DNA of 42,229 nt, taken from the IMG/VR virus record IMGVR_UViG_3300020156_000049, positions 1 to 42,229 of that record; one strand, 5' to 3'. Within the stretch, counting starts at the first letter, position 1. Each line of letters starts with the position of its first letter. Below the pieces are notes generated by a model that was not told the DNA's origin, did not search any database, and saw only the letters and a program-made list of their open reading frames with translations. This document shows positions 5,748 through 12,882 of the stretch, in pieces. The position numbers were made by a program, and so were the translations under genes. This DNA comes from a virus.

Positions 5748-6494
5748 ATGAGGGACTACGGAAAGGTCCACGTCGGATTTTGGTCCAGCGGCACGCTTGC
5801 TGGCCTGGACTCCGATGCACGGCTCCTGGCCGTGTACCTCATGACCAGCTCGCACACGACGATGATTGGCGCCTTCCGGTTGCCGGACGCCTATGCGTGC
5901 GAAGACCTTGGATGGACTCCGGAACGGTTCCGGAACGGTTTGGAAACCCTTTCCAAGGCTGGGTTCATCAAGTACGACGCCGAACACAAGTTCGTGTGGG
6001 TGATCAACTTCACCAAGTGGAACAAGCCGGACAATCCGAACCAGCTCAAGGCGATGGTCAAGTTGGTCCTTGCCTTGCCCATTGGGCTCTCATTCCGGGT
6101 TGAACTCATGTTCGCTTTGGGTGTTTCCGAAACGGTTTCGGAACCGTTAGGAAACACTCCTGTTCCTGTTCCTGTTCCTGTTCCTGTTTCAGAGGGGGGC
6201 GAAAAGCCGAAGCTGACGGTGGTCGGCGAACCGGTGGCAATCCCCCTGATCGACGGAACCGAGTACGTCGTCAGCCAGGCAGAGATCAGCGAGCTTCGGG
6301 CCGCCTACCCGCGGGTAGACGTGTTGGCGGAGCTGCGCAAAGCCCGGGCCTGGGCACTGGCGAACCAGCCGAACCGGAAAACCCGCCGCGGTTGCATGAA
6401 GTTCCTTACGGGCTGGGTGGGGCGGGCGGCCCCGACGGCTCCCGAGACGATTGACCGTGCAGCCCTGCCTGGCGGCGGAAGGAGGGCTCTGTGA
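5748..6494 (+). CDS. Replication initiation protein, lambda O-like in position
   Basis: The 248-residue protein has an N-terminal winged-helix region (about residues 1-110, with DSDARLLAVYLMTSSHT and LGWTPERFRNGLETLSKAGF) typical of phage replisome organisers. A Pro-Val linker follows, then a C-terminal domain that probably contacts the helicase or its loader. It is directly followed by a DnaB-like helicase gene in a GTGA overlap. Two palindrome clusters inside the gene (5918-5956 and 6121-6157) may be the origin it binds, as in lambda O. The exact family was not established. Confidence 0.75.
   Translation: MRDYGKVHVGFWSSGTLAGLDSDARLLAVYLMTSSHTTMIGAFRLPDAYACEDLGWTPERFRNGLETLSKAGFIKYDAEHKFVWVINFTKWNKPDNPNQLKAMVKLVLALPIGLSFRVELMFALGVSETVSEPLGNTPVPVPVPVPVSEGGEKPKLTVVGEPVAIPLIDGTEYVVSQAEISELRAAYPRVDVLAELRKARAWALANQPNRKTRRGCMKFLTGWVGRAAPTAPETIDRAALPGGGRRAL
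5918..5956. repeat. Palindrome cluster A inside the replication gene (candidate origin)
   Basis: TCCGGAACGGTTCCGGA (5918-5934) is a perfect palindrome about a central G. A second direct copy of CCGGAACGGTT follows at 5930-5940, then TTGGAAA-CCC-TTTCCAA (5940-5956). The core CCGRAAC-G-GTTYCGG recurs in cluster B about 190 bases downstream. Confidence 0.65.
6121..6157. repeat. Palindrome cluster B inside the replication gene (candidate origin)
   Basis: TTCCGAAAC-G-GTTTCGGAA (6125-6143) is a perfect palindrome. It overlaps a second one, AACGGTT-TCGG-AACCGTT (6131-6148). Both lie inside outer arms GTGTTTCC (6121-6128) and GGAAACAC (6150-6157). This nested symmetry is more than codon choice would demand and matches the core of cluster A. 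Confidence 0.65.
6158..6187 (+). repeat. Five tandem TCCTGT hexamers coding for a Pro-Val linker
   Basis: Five exact copies of TCCTGT lie in frame in the replication gene and code for an alternating Pro-Val linker. The number of copies could vary by slippage, which would change linker length without breaking the frame. Confidence 0.85.
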
Positions 6495-7765
6495 GCAACG
6501 TTACCCCGATCTTTGCGGAAGAGGCCGTTCTCGGCGGCCTGCTGCTGGACAACCTGCGCTACCACGACATAGCCCCGGTTGTTTCGGCGGAGCAGTTCAC
6601 CAGCCCCGACCGGCGCGCGATGTTCGCCGCAATCCGCGACCGGGTGCTGGCCGGCGAGCCGGCGGATGCGGTCACCATCGGCGAAGCGCACCCCGAGCTG
6701 TTTGAAGAGGCCGTAAGCCTCGCCAGTAGCGTTCCAGGCGCGTCGCAGGTGCTGGCCTATGCCACCCTAGTGCGTGGCAATTGGCGTCGCCGAGAAGCGC
6801 ACCAGATCGCCCTAACGTTGCAGTCCGAAGCGAGGGCGGGCGACGAGGGCGCGGTTGATCGGGCAATCGCCTCCCTGCTGAACCTCAACGCGGCGGTTAC
6901 CGAGTGCGAGTACACCGGCAAGCAGGCCCTGCAACTGGCTTGGCGCGAGGTGGAGGCCACACATGCGAACGGTGGCAGGCTTCCCGGGGTCAGCACTGGC
7001 ATCGCCGAGCTTGATGAAATTCTCGGTGGGTGGCACAGCTCCGATCTGACCATCATCGGCGCCCGTCCCGCGATGGGCAAAACGGCCTTCATGGGTTGCA
7101 TCGCGGAGGCTGCGGCGGAGGCTAGTGCACGACCCGGGGTCATTTCGGCCGAACAGCCGGCGATACAGCTGGCGCTTCGTCGTATGTCCATGGTGTCCAA
7201 GGTCGCGGCCGTGAAGCTGCGCTCAGGCAAGTTTGAGGAAGAGGATTGGAGCAGCCTCCAAGCTGGCATGTCCAAGGCCATCCCGCGGGACATGTGGATA
7301 TACGACCGGTCTGCGGTGACCCTTGATGAGCTGGTTGGCGTCGCACGGAAGTGGCGTCACAGCCACGGCATCGGCTGCCTGTTTATCGACTACGCACAGC
7401 GCATCACGGTGCCTGGTGCAGATCGCATCACAGAGGTGGCTCAGGTGGCCCGCGGCCTCAAGAACCTGGCCCGGGACTTACAGATTCCGGTGATCTCTCT
7501 GGCCCAGGTGGTGAAGGGAGTGGATCAGCGCACGGATAAGCGGCCGACGGCTGGCGACCTTGCCAATTCCGACGAGCTGACCCGAGAGGCTGACCAAATC
7601 CTGATGTTGTACCGGGATGAGGTTTACAACCCGGAATCCCCCGACAGGGGCATTGCGGAAATCCTGGTCGAGAAGAACCGGCACGGCCCCACCGGCTACA
7701 AGCGCGTGAGGTTTGACGGCGAAACGATGCGCTTCTTGAGTCTGAGCAAAGACACGGGTTTCTGA
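6491..7765 (+). CDS. DnaB-like replicative helicase
   Basis: The 424-residue protein has a DnaB N-terminal domain (AEEAVLGGLLLD, residues about 9-100) and a RecA-type helicase core. Walker A is GARPAMGKT (residues 190-198) and Walker B is LFIDYAQ (Asp300), followed by SLAQV and a C-terminal GxxxIxxxKNRHGP motif (ILVEKNRHGPTG). It is a hexameric 5'-3' helicase that would be loaded at the phage origin. The GTG start overlaps the upstream stop (GTGA). No separate loader gene was recognised, so the O-like protein may recruit it. Confidence 0.93.
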   Translation: MSNVTPIFAEEAVLGGLLLDNLRYHDIAPVVSAEQFTSPDRRAMFAAIRDRVLAGEPADAVTIGEAHPELFEEAVSLASSVPGASQVLAYATLVRGNWRRREAHQIALTLQSEARAGDEGAVDRAIASLLNLNAAVTECEYTGKQALQLAWREVEATHANGGRLPGVSTGIAELDEILGGWHSSDLTIIGARPAMGKTAFMGCIAEAAAEASARPGVISAEQPAIQLALRRMSMVSKVAAVKLRSGKFEEEDWSSLQAGMSKAIPRDMWIYDRSAVTLDELVGVARKWRHSHGIGCLFIDYAQRITVPGADRITEVAQVARGLKNLARDLQIPVISLAQVVKGVDQRTDKRPTAGDLANSDELTREADQILMLYRDEVYNPESPDRGIAEILVEKNRHGPTGYKRVRFDGETMRFLSLSKDTGF

Positions 7766-7954
7766 GTGGAATGGAAATGGCCCGGTGGCAAGTACATCCA
7801 CACAACCGACATGCGGTTCTTCATCTGCAAGTCGAAGCTGGGTGATTTGTGGGTCTACACGCTGGCGGATGGGCAGCAGTTGGTCTGCTCGGAGCGGGGC
7901 GAGGGTGCGCTGGAGCGGTGTAAGGAAATTGCAGAGGAACGGAGTAGGGCATGA
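7766..7954 (+). CDS. Small hypothetical protein
   Basis: The 62-residue protein (MEWKWPGGKYIHTTDMRFF) is beta-rich, starts at GTG 7766 immediately after the helicase stop, and overlaps ninB by 4 bases. The function is unknown. Confidence 0.6.
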   Translation: MEWKWPGGKYIHTTDMRFFICKSKLGDLWVYTLADGQQLVCSERGEGALERCKEIAEERSRA

Positions 7955-8313
7955 ACGAAATATTTGATCCCAAGCGCACGTTGGACCAAAACCGTTTGCT
8001 TTGGCCCCTCTTGCGTGATTTCGCCCAGCAAATCCCTTGGCACCACACCGAGAACGGCAAGTGGGTGTTGGGCCCGATGCAAGCGGCGTCATGGAAGGCG
8101 GTGCTGACCGCGGCATTCGAGCGTGAAACGGAGATGGCAGCAGGCATTGACGGCGGCCAGGTGATGGTCGGCGCCAGCACGAGCAACTACGGAATTCGCA
8201 AGATGGCCGACTTCCTGAACTTCATGTACGCACAGGGCAACGAGATGGGCGTGCAGTGGTCGCGGAAGTCTGAGGAATCAATCGCCCAAGTGGCGGGGAG
8301 GAAAGCAGCGTGA
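7951..8313 (+). CDS. ninB: NinB-like recombination protein
   Basis: The 120-residue protein has the NinB signature: an LDQNRLLWPLLRDFAQQ start, a region with SWKAVLTAAFE, and a C-terminal segment with STSNYGIRKMADFLNFMYA. NinB (Orf of lambda) binds single-stranded DNA and SSB and assists annealing by Bet, replacing host RecFOR functions. It opens a nin-like block of small nucleic-acid genes, all joined by ATGA/GTGA overlaps. Length is close to that of lambda Orf (146). Confidence 0.85.
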   Translation: MNEIFDPKRTLDQNRLLWPLLRDFAQQIPWHHTENGKWVLGPMQAASWKAVLTAAFERETEMAAGIDGGQVMVGASTSNYGIRKMADFLNFMYAQGNEMGVQWSRKSEESIAQVAGRKAA

Positions 8314-8486
8314 ACTTCAAACTTTACTCTGTGCGCGCTAAGTACGCGGAGCAGATCAATGCGGGGTACTCGGCGGCGCTGATGGGGTTCCCGAGGGACG
8401 TGAACCCATACCGAGACGAACAGGGTCTGGCATTCAACCATGGCTACGACCTGGCCGAGCGAGACATTCGCGGGGAGGTTGCGTGA
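8310..8486 (+). CDS. Small nin-region protein
   Basis: A 58-residue frame opens at GTG 8310 in a GTGA overlap with ninB and closes at 8486 in another GTGA overlap. It reads NFKLYSVRAKYAEQINAG and later AFNHGYDLAERDIRG. The C-terminal GYDLAERD resembles other short phage proteins of the nin region. The tight coupling supports it. Confidence 0.6.
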   Translation: MNFKLYSVRAKYAEQINAGYSAALMGFPRDVNPYRDEQGLAFNHGYDLAERDIRGEVA

Positions 8487-8773
8487 GTCGGTTCTTTGTG
8501 GGGCAGAGGGTGCGGGTGAAGTACGTTAAGAACCCCTGCAACTCGTACCTTGTCGGGCAAGAGGGGCGAATCACGGAGGTCCAGGACTTCACGAACTACG
8601 GCGGGTATGTGGGCTATGGCCTAGACATACAGCCCATCTCTCTAGACGGGTCACAGGGATGGATTGCGTTCTCTGGCGATCAGCTTGAGCCGATCCTCCC
8701 CTCCGGCCACCAGCCGAGCGAATACACCTTCGACAAGCTGATGGACGAACTGCGTAGCGGGGTGGCGGCATGA
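8483..8773 (+). CDS. Small KOW/SH3-like protein
   Basis: The 96-residue protein starts FVGQRVRVKYVKNP and continues NSYLVGQEGRITEVQDF, a pattern like KOW or SH3-type barrels, then has SGDQLEPI. The GTG start is in a GTGA overlap. A nucleic-acid binding role is possible but not shown. Confidence 0.65.
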   Translation: MSRFFVGQRVRVKYVKNPCNSYLVGQEGRITEVQDFTNYGGYVGYGLDIQPISLDGSQGWIAFSGDQLEPILPSGHQPSEYTFDKLMDELRSGVAA

Positions 8774-8991
8774 GCCAATGGCTACCCATCGAATACGCCC
8801 CCAAAGATGGGCGGTACCTGATGCTGTGGGACGGGAAGCACGTTTCGCGCGGCTCATGGCGAGAAGACGCCTTCATGGATGATGAGGGGCCGTTGTGGCT
8901 GAGGGATGACTACGACGACTTCTCAACCGGGTATGCCAGCACGCCTCTACGCCCCACCCACTGGTTCGATCTGCCGGAGCCACCGAAATGA
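8770..8991 (+). CDS. DUF551-like small protein
   Basis: The 73-residue protein has the recurring phage pattern WLPIEYAPKDGRYLMLW, a middle GxW segment and the ending PTHWFDLPEPP, which resembles DUF551. The function is unknown. It starts in an ATGA overlap and ends in another. Confidence 0.75.
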   Translation: MSQWLPIEYAPKDGRYLMLWDGKHVSRGSWREDAFMDDEGPLWLRDDYDDFSTGYASTPLRPTHWFDLPEPPK

Positions 8992-9440
8992 GGCGCACGA
9001 TTCGTCCGGCTAACAAGCTGGAGGCTGCGTATCAGGAGGCGGCCCGTGGCCTTGGTTGCGTCATCTGCCGCCACCTGATGGAGATTGGCCGACTGAGCCC
9101 GAAGGCGGGACAGTGCGGTGCCACGCGGATTCACCACCGAAACATGGGCGACCTGCATGGGCAGAAGCAGCTCGGGCAACACGCGGTTGTGGCGCTAGGA
9201 GATTGGCACCACGACGGAATTCCCCCGATGTTCTGGGGCGACGCCGAGGCAGAAGGAATCTACGGGCCATCGTTCAAGTTCGCTAAGCCATTCCGTGCAT
9301 GGACAGCCGAGCTGTTCCCTGAGATCCCGGGCCGTGGCACTGAGGTTTGGCAGGCGGTACAGGACCGGATGCTGATCGAACAAGGGTTCGGCGATCTGGT
9401 GGATGCAGTACGGGACCAACAAATCAAGGATGCGGCATGA
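8988..9440 (+). CDS. Ref-like RecA-dependent HNH nuclease
   Basis: The 150-residue protein shows GCVICRHL, then CGATRIHHRN and ALGDWHHDGIPP. Such Cys and His pairs are typical of the P1 Ref / NinX-type RecA-dependent nuclease family, which cuts DNA in RecA-made displacement loops. Neighbouring ninB and the resolvase-like gene fit a recombination role. P1 Ref is longer (186 residues); here the N-terminal disordered part is short. Confidence 0.75.
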   Translation: MRRTIRPANKLEAAYQEAARGLGCVICRHLMEIGRLSPKAGQCGATRIHHRNMGDLHGQKQLGQHAVVALGDWHHDGIPPMFWGDAEAEGIYGPSFKFAKPFRAWTAELFPEIPGRGTEVWQAVQDRMLIEQGFGDLVDAVRDQQIKDAA

Positions 9441-9685
9441 AACTTGAAAAGCAGACAGAGAATTTCAAGGATACCGAGTGTCGTTTCAAGAAGCCGGATT
9501 GGTTGGATGCTCCGGAGTGGGCAAGGTATCTCGCCCAAGACGGTGACGGCGAATGGTGGTGGTTCGAGTTCAAGCCGGTGCCGAATCACCATATTTCGAG
9601 TTGGTGCCGGGAGAGCCCGGAGCATCGTTATGACTTCGCGGGGACTACCTGCCCACCAATCGGCCCGATGGAGCGCAGGCCATGA
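9437..9685 (+). CDS. Small hypothetical protein, nin-like block
   Basis: The 82-residue protein is aromatic and acidic (GDGEWWWFEFKPVPNHH) with two cysteines near the end. It starts in an ATGA overlap at 9437 and ends in one at 9682. No family was recognised. Confidence 0.6.
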   Translation: MKLEKQTENFKDTECRFKKPDWLDAPEWARYLAQDGDGEWWWFEFKPVPNHHISSWCRESPEHRYDFAGTTCPPIGPMERRP

Positions 9686-10107
9686 GCGGGGCATATTCGC
9701 GGGCCAAGGGCGCCCGGGCTGAGCTGGAGCTGTGTCACCTGCTGAGCGAGTACCTGGGCGTGACGCTCAATCGGAATTACAAGCAGGCCGCCCAAGCCCA
9801 GCACGGGGACATTGAACAGCTGGTTGGTCCTTACCTGATCGAGTGCAAGAACCAAGCAAAGATCACGCTTGGCCCGTGGTGGGAGCAGGCGAGGCTTGCC
9901 GCACTCAAGCGCGGGGCGCTTCCCTGCGTGGCGTACCGGCTGCCGAATCGTGGCTTGTACGACCGCTGGCGCTTCGTGGTCCCGCTCAATGAGGCGTGGC
10001 GCACCGGGCAGGATTGGCGAGACACGTTCCGCTACACGGCGGATGTGGGGCTTGAGGGGTTCGCGCTGCTGGTGCGCGAGGGGATGACTGAGAAGGCGGC
10101 GGCATAG
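9682..10107 (+). CDS. Holliday-junction-resolvase-like PD-(D/E)XK nuclease
   Basis: The 141-residue protein has the arrangement of Hjc-type resolvases: a Glu in GARAELELCHLL, an Asp in HGDIEQL, and the E-x-K pair in YLIECKNQAK, followed by a helix with WWEQARLAALKRG. In lambdoid nin regions this place is often held by RusA or Rap, so it may resolve branched DNA before packaging. A different PD-(D/E)XK nuclease activity cannot be excluded. Confidence 0.75.
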   Translation: MSGAYSRAKGARAELELCHLLSEYLGVTLNRNYKQAAQAQHGDIEQLVGPYLIECKNQAKITLGPWWEQARLAALKRGALPCVAYRLPNRGLYDRWRFVVPLNEAWRTGQDWRDTFRYTADVGLEGFALLVREGMTEKAAA

Positions 10108-10115
10108 GGGGAGTT

Positions 10116-10421
10116 ATGAGCAGGGCGATTCTGAAACTTGCCCTTGGGGATGCTCTCGGAAGGACGGCGACGGATGGGGAGCTTGATGCTCTGATTGCGT
10201 CCCTTGTGCAGAGAACGGATGGGCGCGACCGGCTGTACATCCCCAAGTCAAGGCCGGTAGACGAATTGGCGATCCGCCAGCTTCATAGCGACGGCTTGAG
10301 CATCCGCCGCATTGCCAAGATCACAGGGCACAGCAAGTCAACCATTGCGGTTGTGCTGCGGCAGATGGACATGCTCACTGTCCAAAATTCGTACGTAGTT
10401 ATGGACAAAGAGGCCGCATAA
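10116..10421 (+). CDS. Helix-turn-helix protein, nin-like block
   Basis: The 101-residue protein has a clear resolvase-type helix-turn-helix, IRQLHSDGLSIRRIAKITGH followed by SKSTIAVVLRQ. The N-terminal half is helical. It starts behind GGGGGAG. It could be a DNA-binding regulator analogous to NinH, but no family is certain. Confidence 0.7.
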   Translation: MSRAILKLALGDALGRTATDGELDALIASLVQRTDGRDRLYIPKSRPVDELAIRQLHSDGLSIRRIAKITGHSKSTIAVVLRQMDMLTVQNSYVVMDKEAA

Positions 10422-10425
10422 CGTA

Positions 10426-10449
10426 CACGAAACCACCAAGGGTTTCGTG
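10426..10449 (+). promoter_or_regulatory. Perfect 9-bp hairpin covering the ribosome site of the next gene
   Basis: CACGAAACC and GGTTTCGTG pair perfectly around the loop ACCAAG and end 2 bases before the ATG at 10452. The only Shine-Dalgarno-like bases (AAGGG, 10438-10442) lie in the loop and stem. The hairpin could therefore limit translation of the small membrane protein. There is no T tract, so it is not a standard terminator. Confidence 0.55.
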
Positions 10450-10451
10450 CA

Positions 10452-10655
10452 ATGTCGAAGGAAAGCAGCGGTAACGGCGGTATTGGATTCGTCGGCCTCC
10501 TGACGATCCTCTTCATCGGCCTAAAGCTGGGCGGGGTGATCGCCTGGTCGTGGTTCTGGGTTCTCTCGCCGATCTGGATTTCCATTGGCCTGTGGACGTT
10601 CGTCGCAGGGTCGATCCTCGCCATTGCTGGCTTGGTTGCCTGGAAGCAAGCATGA
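10452..10655 (+). CDS. Small two-helix membrane protein
   Basis: The 67-residue protein has a short polar start (SKESSGNGG) and two hydrophobic segments, about residues 11-30 and 38-62, so it is an integral membrane protein. It lies among nucleic-acid genes rather than in the lysis cassette. Its start is preceded by a hairpin that may control it. Holin-like or exclusion roles are possible but unsupported. Confidence 0.65.
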   Translation: MSKESSGNGGIGFVGLLTILFIGLKLGGVIAWSWFWVLSPIWISIGLWTFVAGSILAIAGLVAWKQA

Positions 10656-11110
10656 GCGGACTTCTGCCCGAGGACTCCGCGTCCCGCAAGGCCATCCCCT
10701 TGCACGCAGGCGTTTTGGCCTACTTCCCGGCCGCACTGGTCGAGGTCGCCAAGCGCAGCAAGCTGGGCAATGACACCCATAGCCCCGGTCAGCCCCTGCG
10801 CTGGGTGCGAGACAAGTCTAACGATCACCTTGACTGCCTAACCCGCCACCTGCTGGAGGGTGATCTGGCGGGCGTGGCGTGGCGTGCGCTGGCTGCATTG
10901 CAGTTGGAGTGCGAGGCGAAGGGTGCGCCTATTGCGCCAGGTGCGGTTGTGTACTCGGTCGGGACGTTTGAGTGGTCGGCCCCGCGCAACTGGGCCATGG
11001 AGCTAACCCGCGCCTACCAGTTCCACAAAGCCCTAGACCCCGTAGCCGCCGAATGGCAGGACAGCCATGGGGTGCCCGCTAACCCGATCAAGCAGACGGA
11101 CGAGGAATAA
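10652..11110 (+). CDS. dATP/dGTP diphosphohydrolase-like protein (DUF5664 type)
   Basis: The 152-residue protein has RKAIPLHAGVLAYFPAALVE, then GNDTHSPGQPLRW and RDKSNDHLDCLTRHLL, ending with VAWRALAALQLE. This is the pattern of the phage dATP/dGTP diphosphohydrolase N-terminal family, whose members (for example MazZ) hydrolyse purine dNTPs. The segment between the RHLL and AWRAL helices is shorter than I recall for the family. It may shape dNTP pools during replication. No PurZ gene accompanies it, so a diaminopurine genome is not implied. Confidence 0.75.
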   Translation: MSGLLPEDSASRKAIPLHAGVLAYFPAALVEVAKRSKLGNDTHSPGQPLRWVRDKSNDHLDCLTRHLLEGDLAGVAWRALAALQLECEAKGAPIAPGAVVYSVGTFEWSAPRNWAMELTRAYQFHKALDPVAAEWQDSHGVPANPIKQTDEE

Positions 11111-11112
11111 CA

Positions 11113-11940
11113 ATGAGCTGGTCTGGCAAGCGGATTTTCATCATCCCTGATACCCAGGTCCGCCCGGGTGTACCTACTGATCACTTCGACTGGATCGGCG
11201 CATTGATCCGCGAGTACGAGCCCGATTACGTGGTCCACATAGGCGACCACTGGGACATGGAAAGTCTGTCCTCCTACGCTGGCGAGTTGGAGCGCGAGGG
11301 GCGACGTTACGTCGAGGACGTGGAATCTGGCAATGCAGCCTTGGCGCGCCTGCACCAAGCGATGGGCGGGTTTCGCCCTAAGCGCAAGCTGATGCTGCGT
11401 GGCAATCATGAACAGAGGATTCAGCGAGTTGTTGCGGACAACCCGAAACTCAAAGGCGCACTGTCTTACGACCACTTCAACGACCGCGCCCTGGGCTGGG
11501 AGGTGGTGGATTACGTGGGCGCAACGCCGGGACAGGTCGAGATTGAGGGGGTGAAGTTTGCCCACTACTTCGCCAACAGCATGACAGGTCGGCCGATTGG
11601 CGGGACGGCAAGCTACAAGCTGGCCCAGATCGGCGCCCCATTTGTCATGGGGCACGTGCAGGACCTGGATATTGGCACCAAGCAGTTCGCCACTGGCCGA
11701 GTGATCCGCGGGATCGTCGCCGGAAGCTGCTATCTACACGATGAGTCCTACAAGGGGACCGCCAACACGCACTGGCGCGGGGTGGTGGTCCTTAATGGAG
11801 TGAGCAACGGCCAGTTCGGAATCATGGATATCCGATTGGACGACATGTGCCGCCGCTTCGAGGGGATGGGTATCTCGCGGTTCCTGCAACGCAAACGCCG
11901 AAACGCCAAGAGCCGATACTCCCTGGCGAGGGCCGCATGA
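11113..11940 (+). CDS. Calcineurin-like metallophosphatase
   Basis: The 275-residue protein carries the metallophosphoesterase motifs in order: IIPDTQVRPG (residues about 10-18), HIGDHWDME, RGNHEQRIQRV and a late GHVQDLD in place of GHTH. The family acts on phosphoproteins or nucleic acids; the substrate is not predictable. In lambda this position holds the NinI (PP) phosphatase, which is shorter (221) and of the PP1 type. The start follows GAGGAA. Confidence 0.85.
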   Translation: MSWSGKRIFIIPDTQVRPGVPTDHFDWIGALIREYEPDYVVHIGDHWDMESLSSYAGELEREGRRYVEDVESGNAALARLHQAMGGFRPKRKLMLRGNHEQRIQRVVADNPKLKGALSYDHFNDRALGWEVVDYVGATPGQVEIEGVKFAHYFANSMTGRPIGGTASYKLAQIGAPFVMGHVQDLDIGTKQFATGRVIRGIVAGSCYLHDESYKGTANTHWRGVVVLNGVSNGQFGIMDIRLDDMCRRFEGMGISRFLQRKRRNAKSRYSLARAA

Positions 11941-12404
11941 CCCTCCCTCTCAACTCCCTGGACTACGAAACCCAACTGATCGGGCCTATCACCGGCACGA
12001 TCATCGACGCCGATCGCCTGGCCCGGATGGAGTACGGCAACGGGTTCCCCAATTTCGCCATGTACCGGCTGGTGCTGGCCGGGGACCGCTTGTACATGAG
12101 CCGGGTGCGCCAGTGGTGGGTTCTGTTCTCCATCGAATGGTGCCGGACCCACATGCGGAAGGGCTACAGCGAAGAGCTGGCGACCGTCGCGGCATGGGAC
12201 TCCCTACAGCGAGTAATGGACCCGGCTAGGCCGATCCTGCCTGCATCCGAGGCGGCCGAGAGCTTGGGGGTCAAGGAGGATTCCTACCGGCGGGTGCGCG
12301 ACTCCCTGGTGCGCGTCCTCGGGACTGTGCTGCGGACCTATTGGGAAATCCTGGGGGCAACCTACCGGATCGTGAAGTACAACGAACGGATTTCTGAACG
12401 TTAG
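11937..12404 (+). CDS. Candidate late regulator in the Q position
   Basis: The 155-residue protein is the last gene of the nin-like block and stands before the late control region, where lambdoid phages keep the antiterminator Q. It contains a helical segment ILPASEAAESLGVKEDSYRR that could be a helix-turn-helix. I do not recognise a Q family, so the call rests mainly on position. It starts in an ATGA overlap with the phosphatase gene. Confidence 0.55.
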   Translation: MTLPLNSLDYETQLIGPITGTIIDADRLARMEYGNGFPNFAMYRLVLAGDRLYMSRVRQWWVLFSIEWCRTHMRKGYSEELATVAAWDSLQRVMDPARPILPASEAAESLGVKEDSYRRVRDSLVRVLGTVLRTYWEILGATYRIVKYNERISER

Positions 12405-12459
12405 CGGGGTTTGGGAAATCGGCCCATACCATAGTTCATATGGGGAAGGAGAGTCCGCA

Positions 12460-12882
12460 GTGACGACCATTGCATACCGGGATGGCGTGCTCGCTGCGGA
12501 CTCTCAGGCTACGTGCGACTACCACGGACGTGTGAGGAAGATTCACCGACTCCCTAGCGGAATGCTTGTAGGCGGTTGCGGTGACGCAGCAGAGTGCCAT
12601 TCCGTCGTTGAGTGGTTGATGGGCGGCCAAGAAGGTAAGGCGCCCAAGGCCCCTGACGCATATCTGATTATTGTGGACAAGGATGGGGGGGTGTTCTTCT
12701 CATCTGGGTCACCGTTTCAACCGTTCCCGTCAGAGCTTGATTTCGCCGCCATCGGTAGCGGCTCGGCCGTTGCTATGGGTGCGATGGAGGCGGGTGCGTC
12801 GGCACTGGAGGCGGTCAAGATCGCAGCCAAGCACGACGGGTACACGAGCGGCCCATTTCATACCCTCAAGGTAAACAAGTAG
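12460..12882 (+). CDS. Phage HslV/proteasome-beta-like Ntn hydrolase
   Basis: The 140-residue protein begins MTTIAYRDG and continues VLAADSQAT, then RKIHRL and LVGGCGDAAECHSVVEWL, and later AIGSGSAVAMGAM. This aligns with HslV: after Met removal Thr2 would be the nucleophile, with Asp14 and Lys27 in the places of HslV Asp17 and Lys33. HslV is an ATP-dependent peptidase with the HslU unfoldase; no HslU gene is present here, so it would use a host partner, self-assemble or act alone. GTG start behind AAGGAG. It stands alone just upstream of the late control region. Confidence 0.85.
   Translation: MTTIAYRDGVLAADSQATCDYHGRVRKIHRLPSGMLVGGCGDAAECHSVVEWLMGGQEGKAPKAPDAYLIIVDKDGGVFFSSGSPFQPFPSELDFAAIGSGSAVAMGAMEAGASALEAVKIAAKHDGYTSGPFHTLKVNK

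Noticed and set aside
6158-6187. Tandem TCCTGT repeats considered as a CRISPR-like or iteron array
   Set aside because: The unit is 6 bases without spacers and encodes an in-frame Pro-Val linker; a simple microsatellite explains it.
10652-11110. A 2-aminoadenine (Z) genome system
   Set aside because: Only a MazZ-like hydrolase is present; no PurZ, DatZ or dedicated polymerase gene was found.
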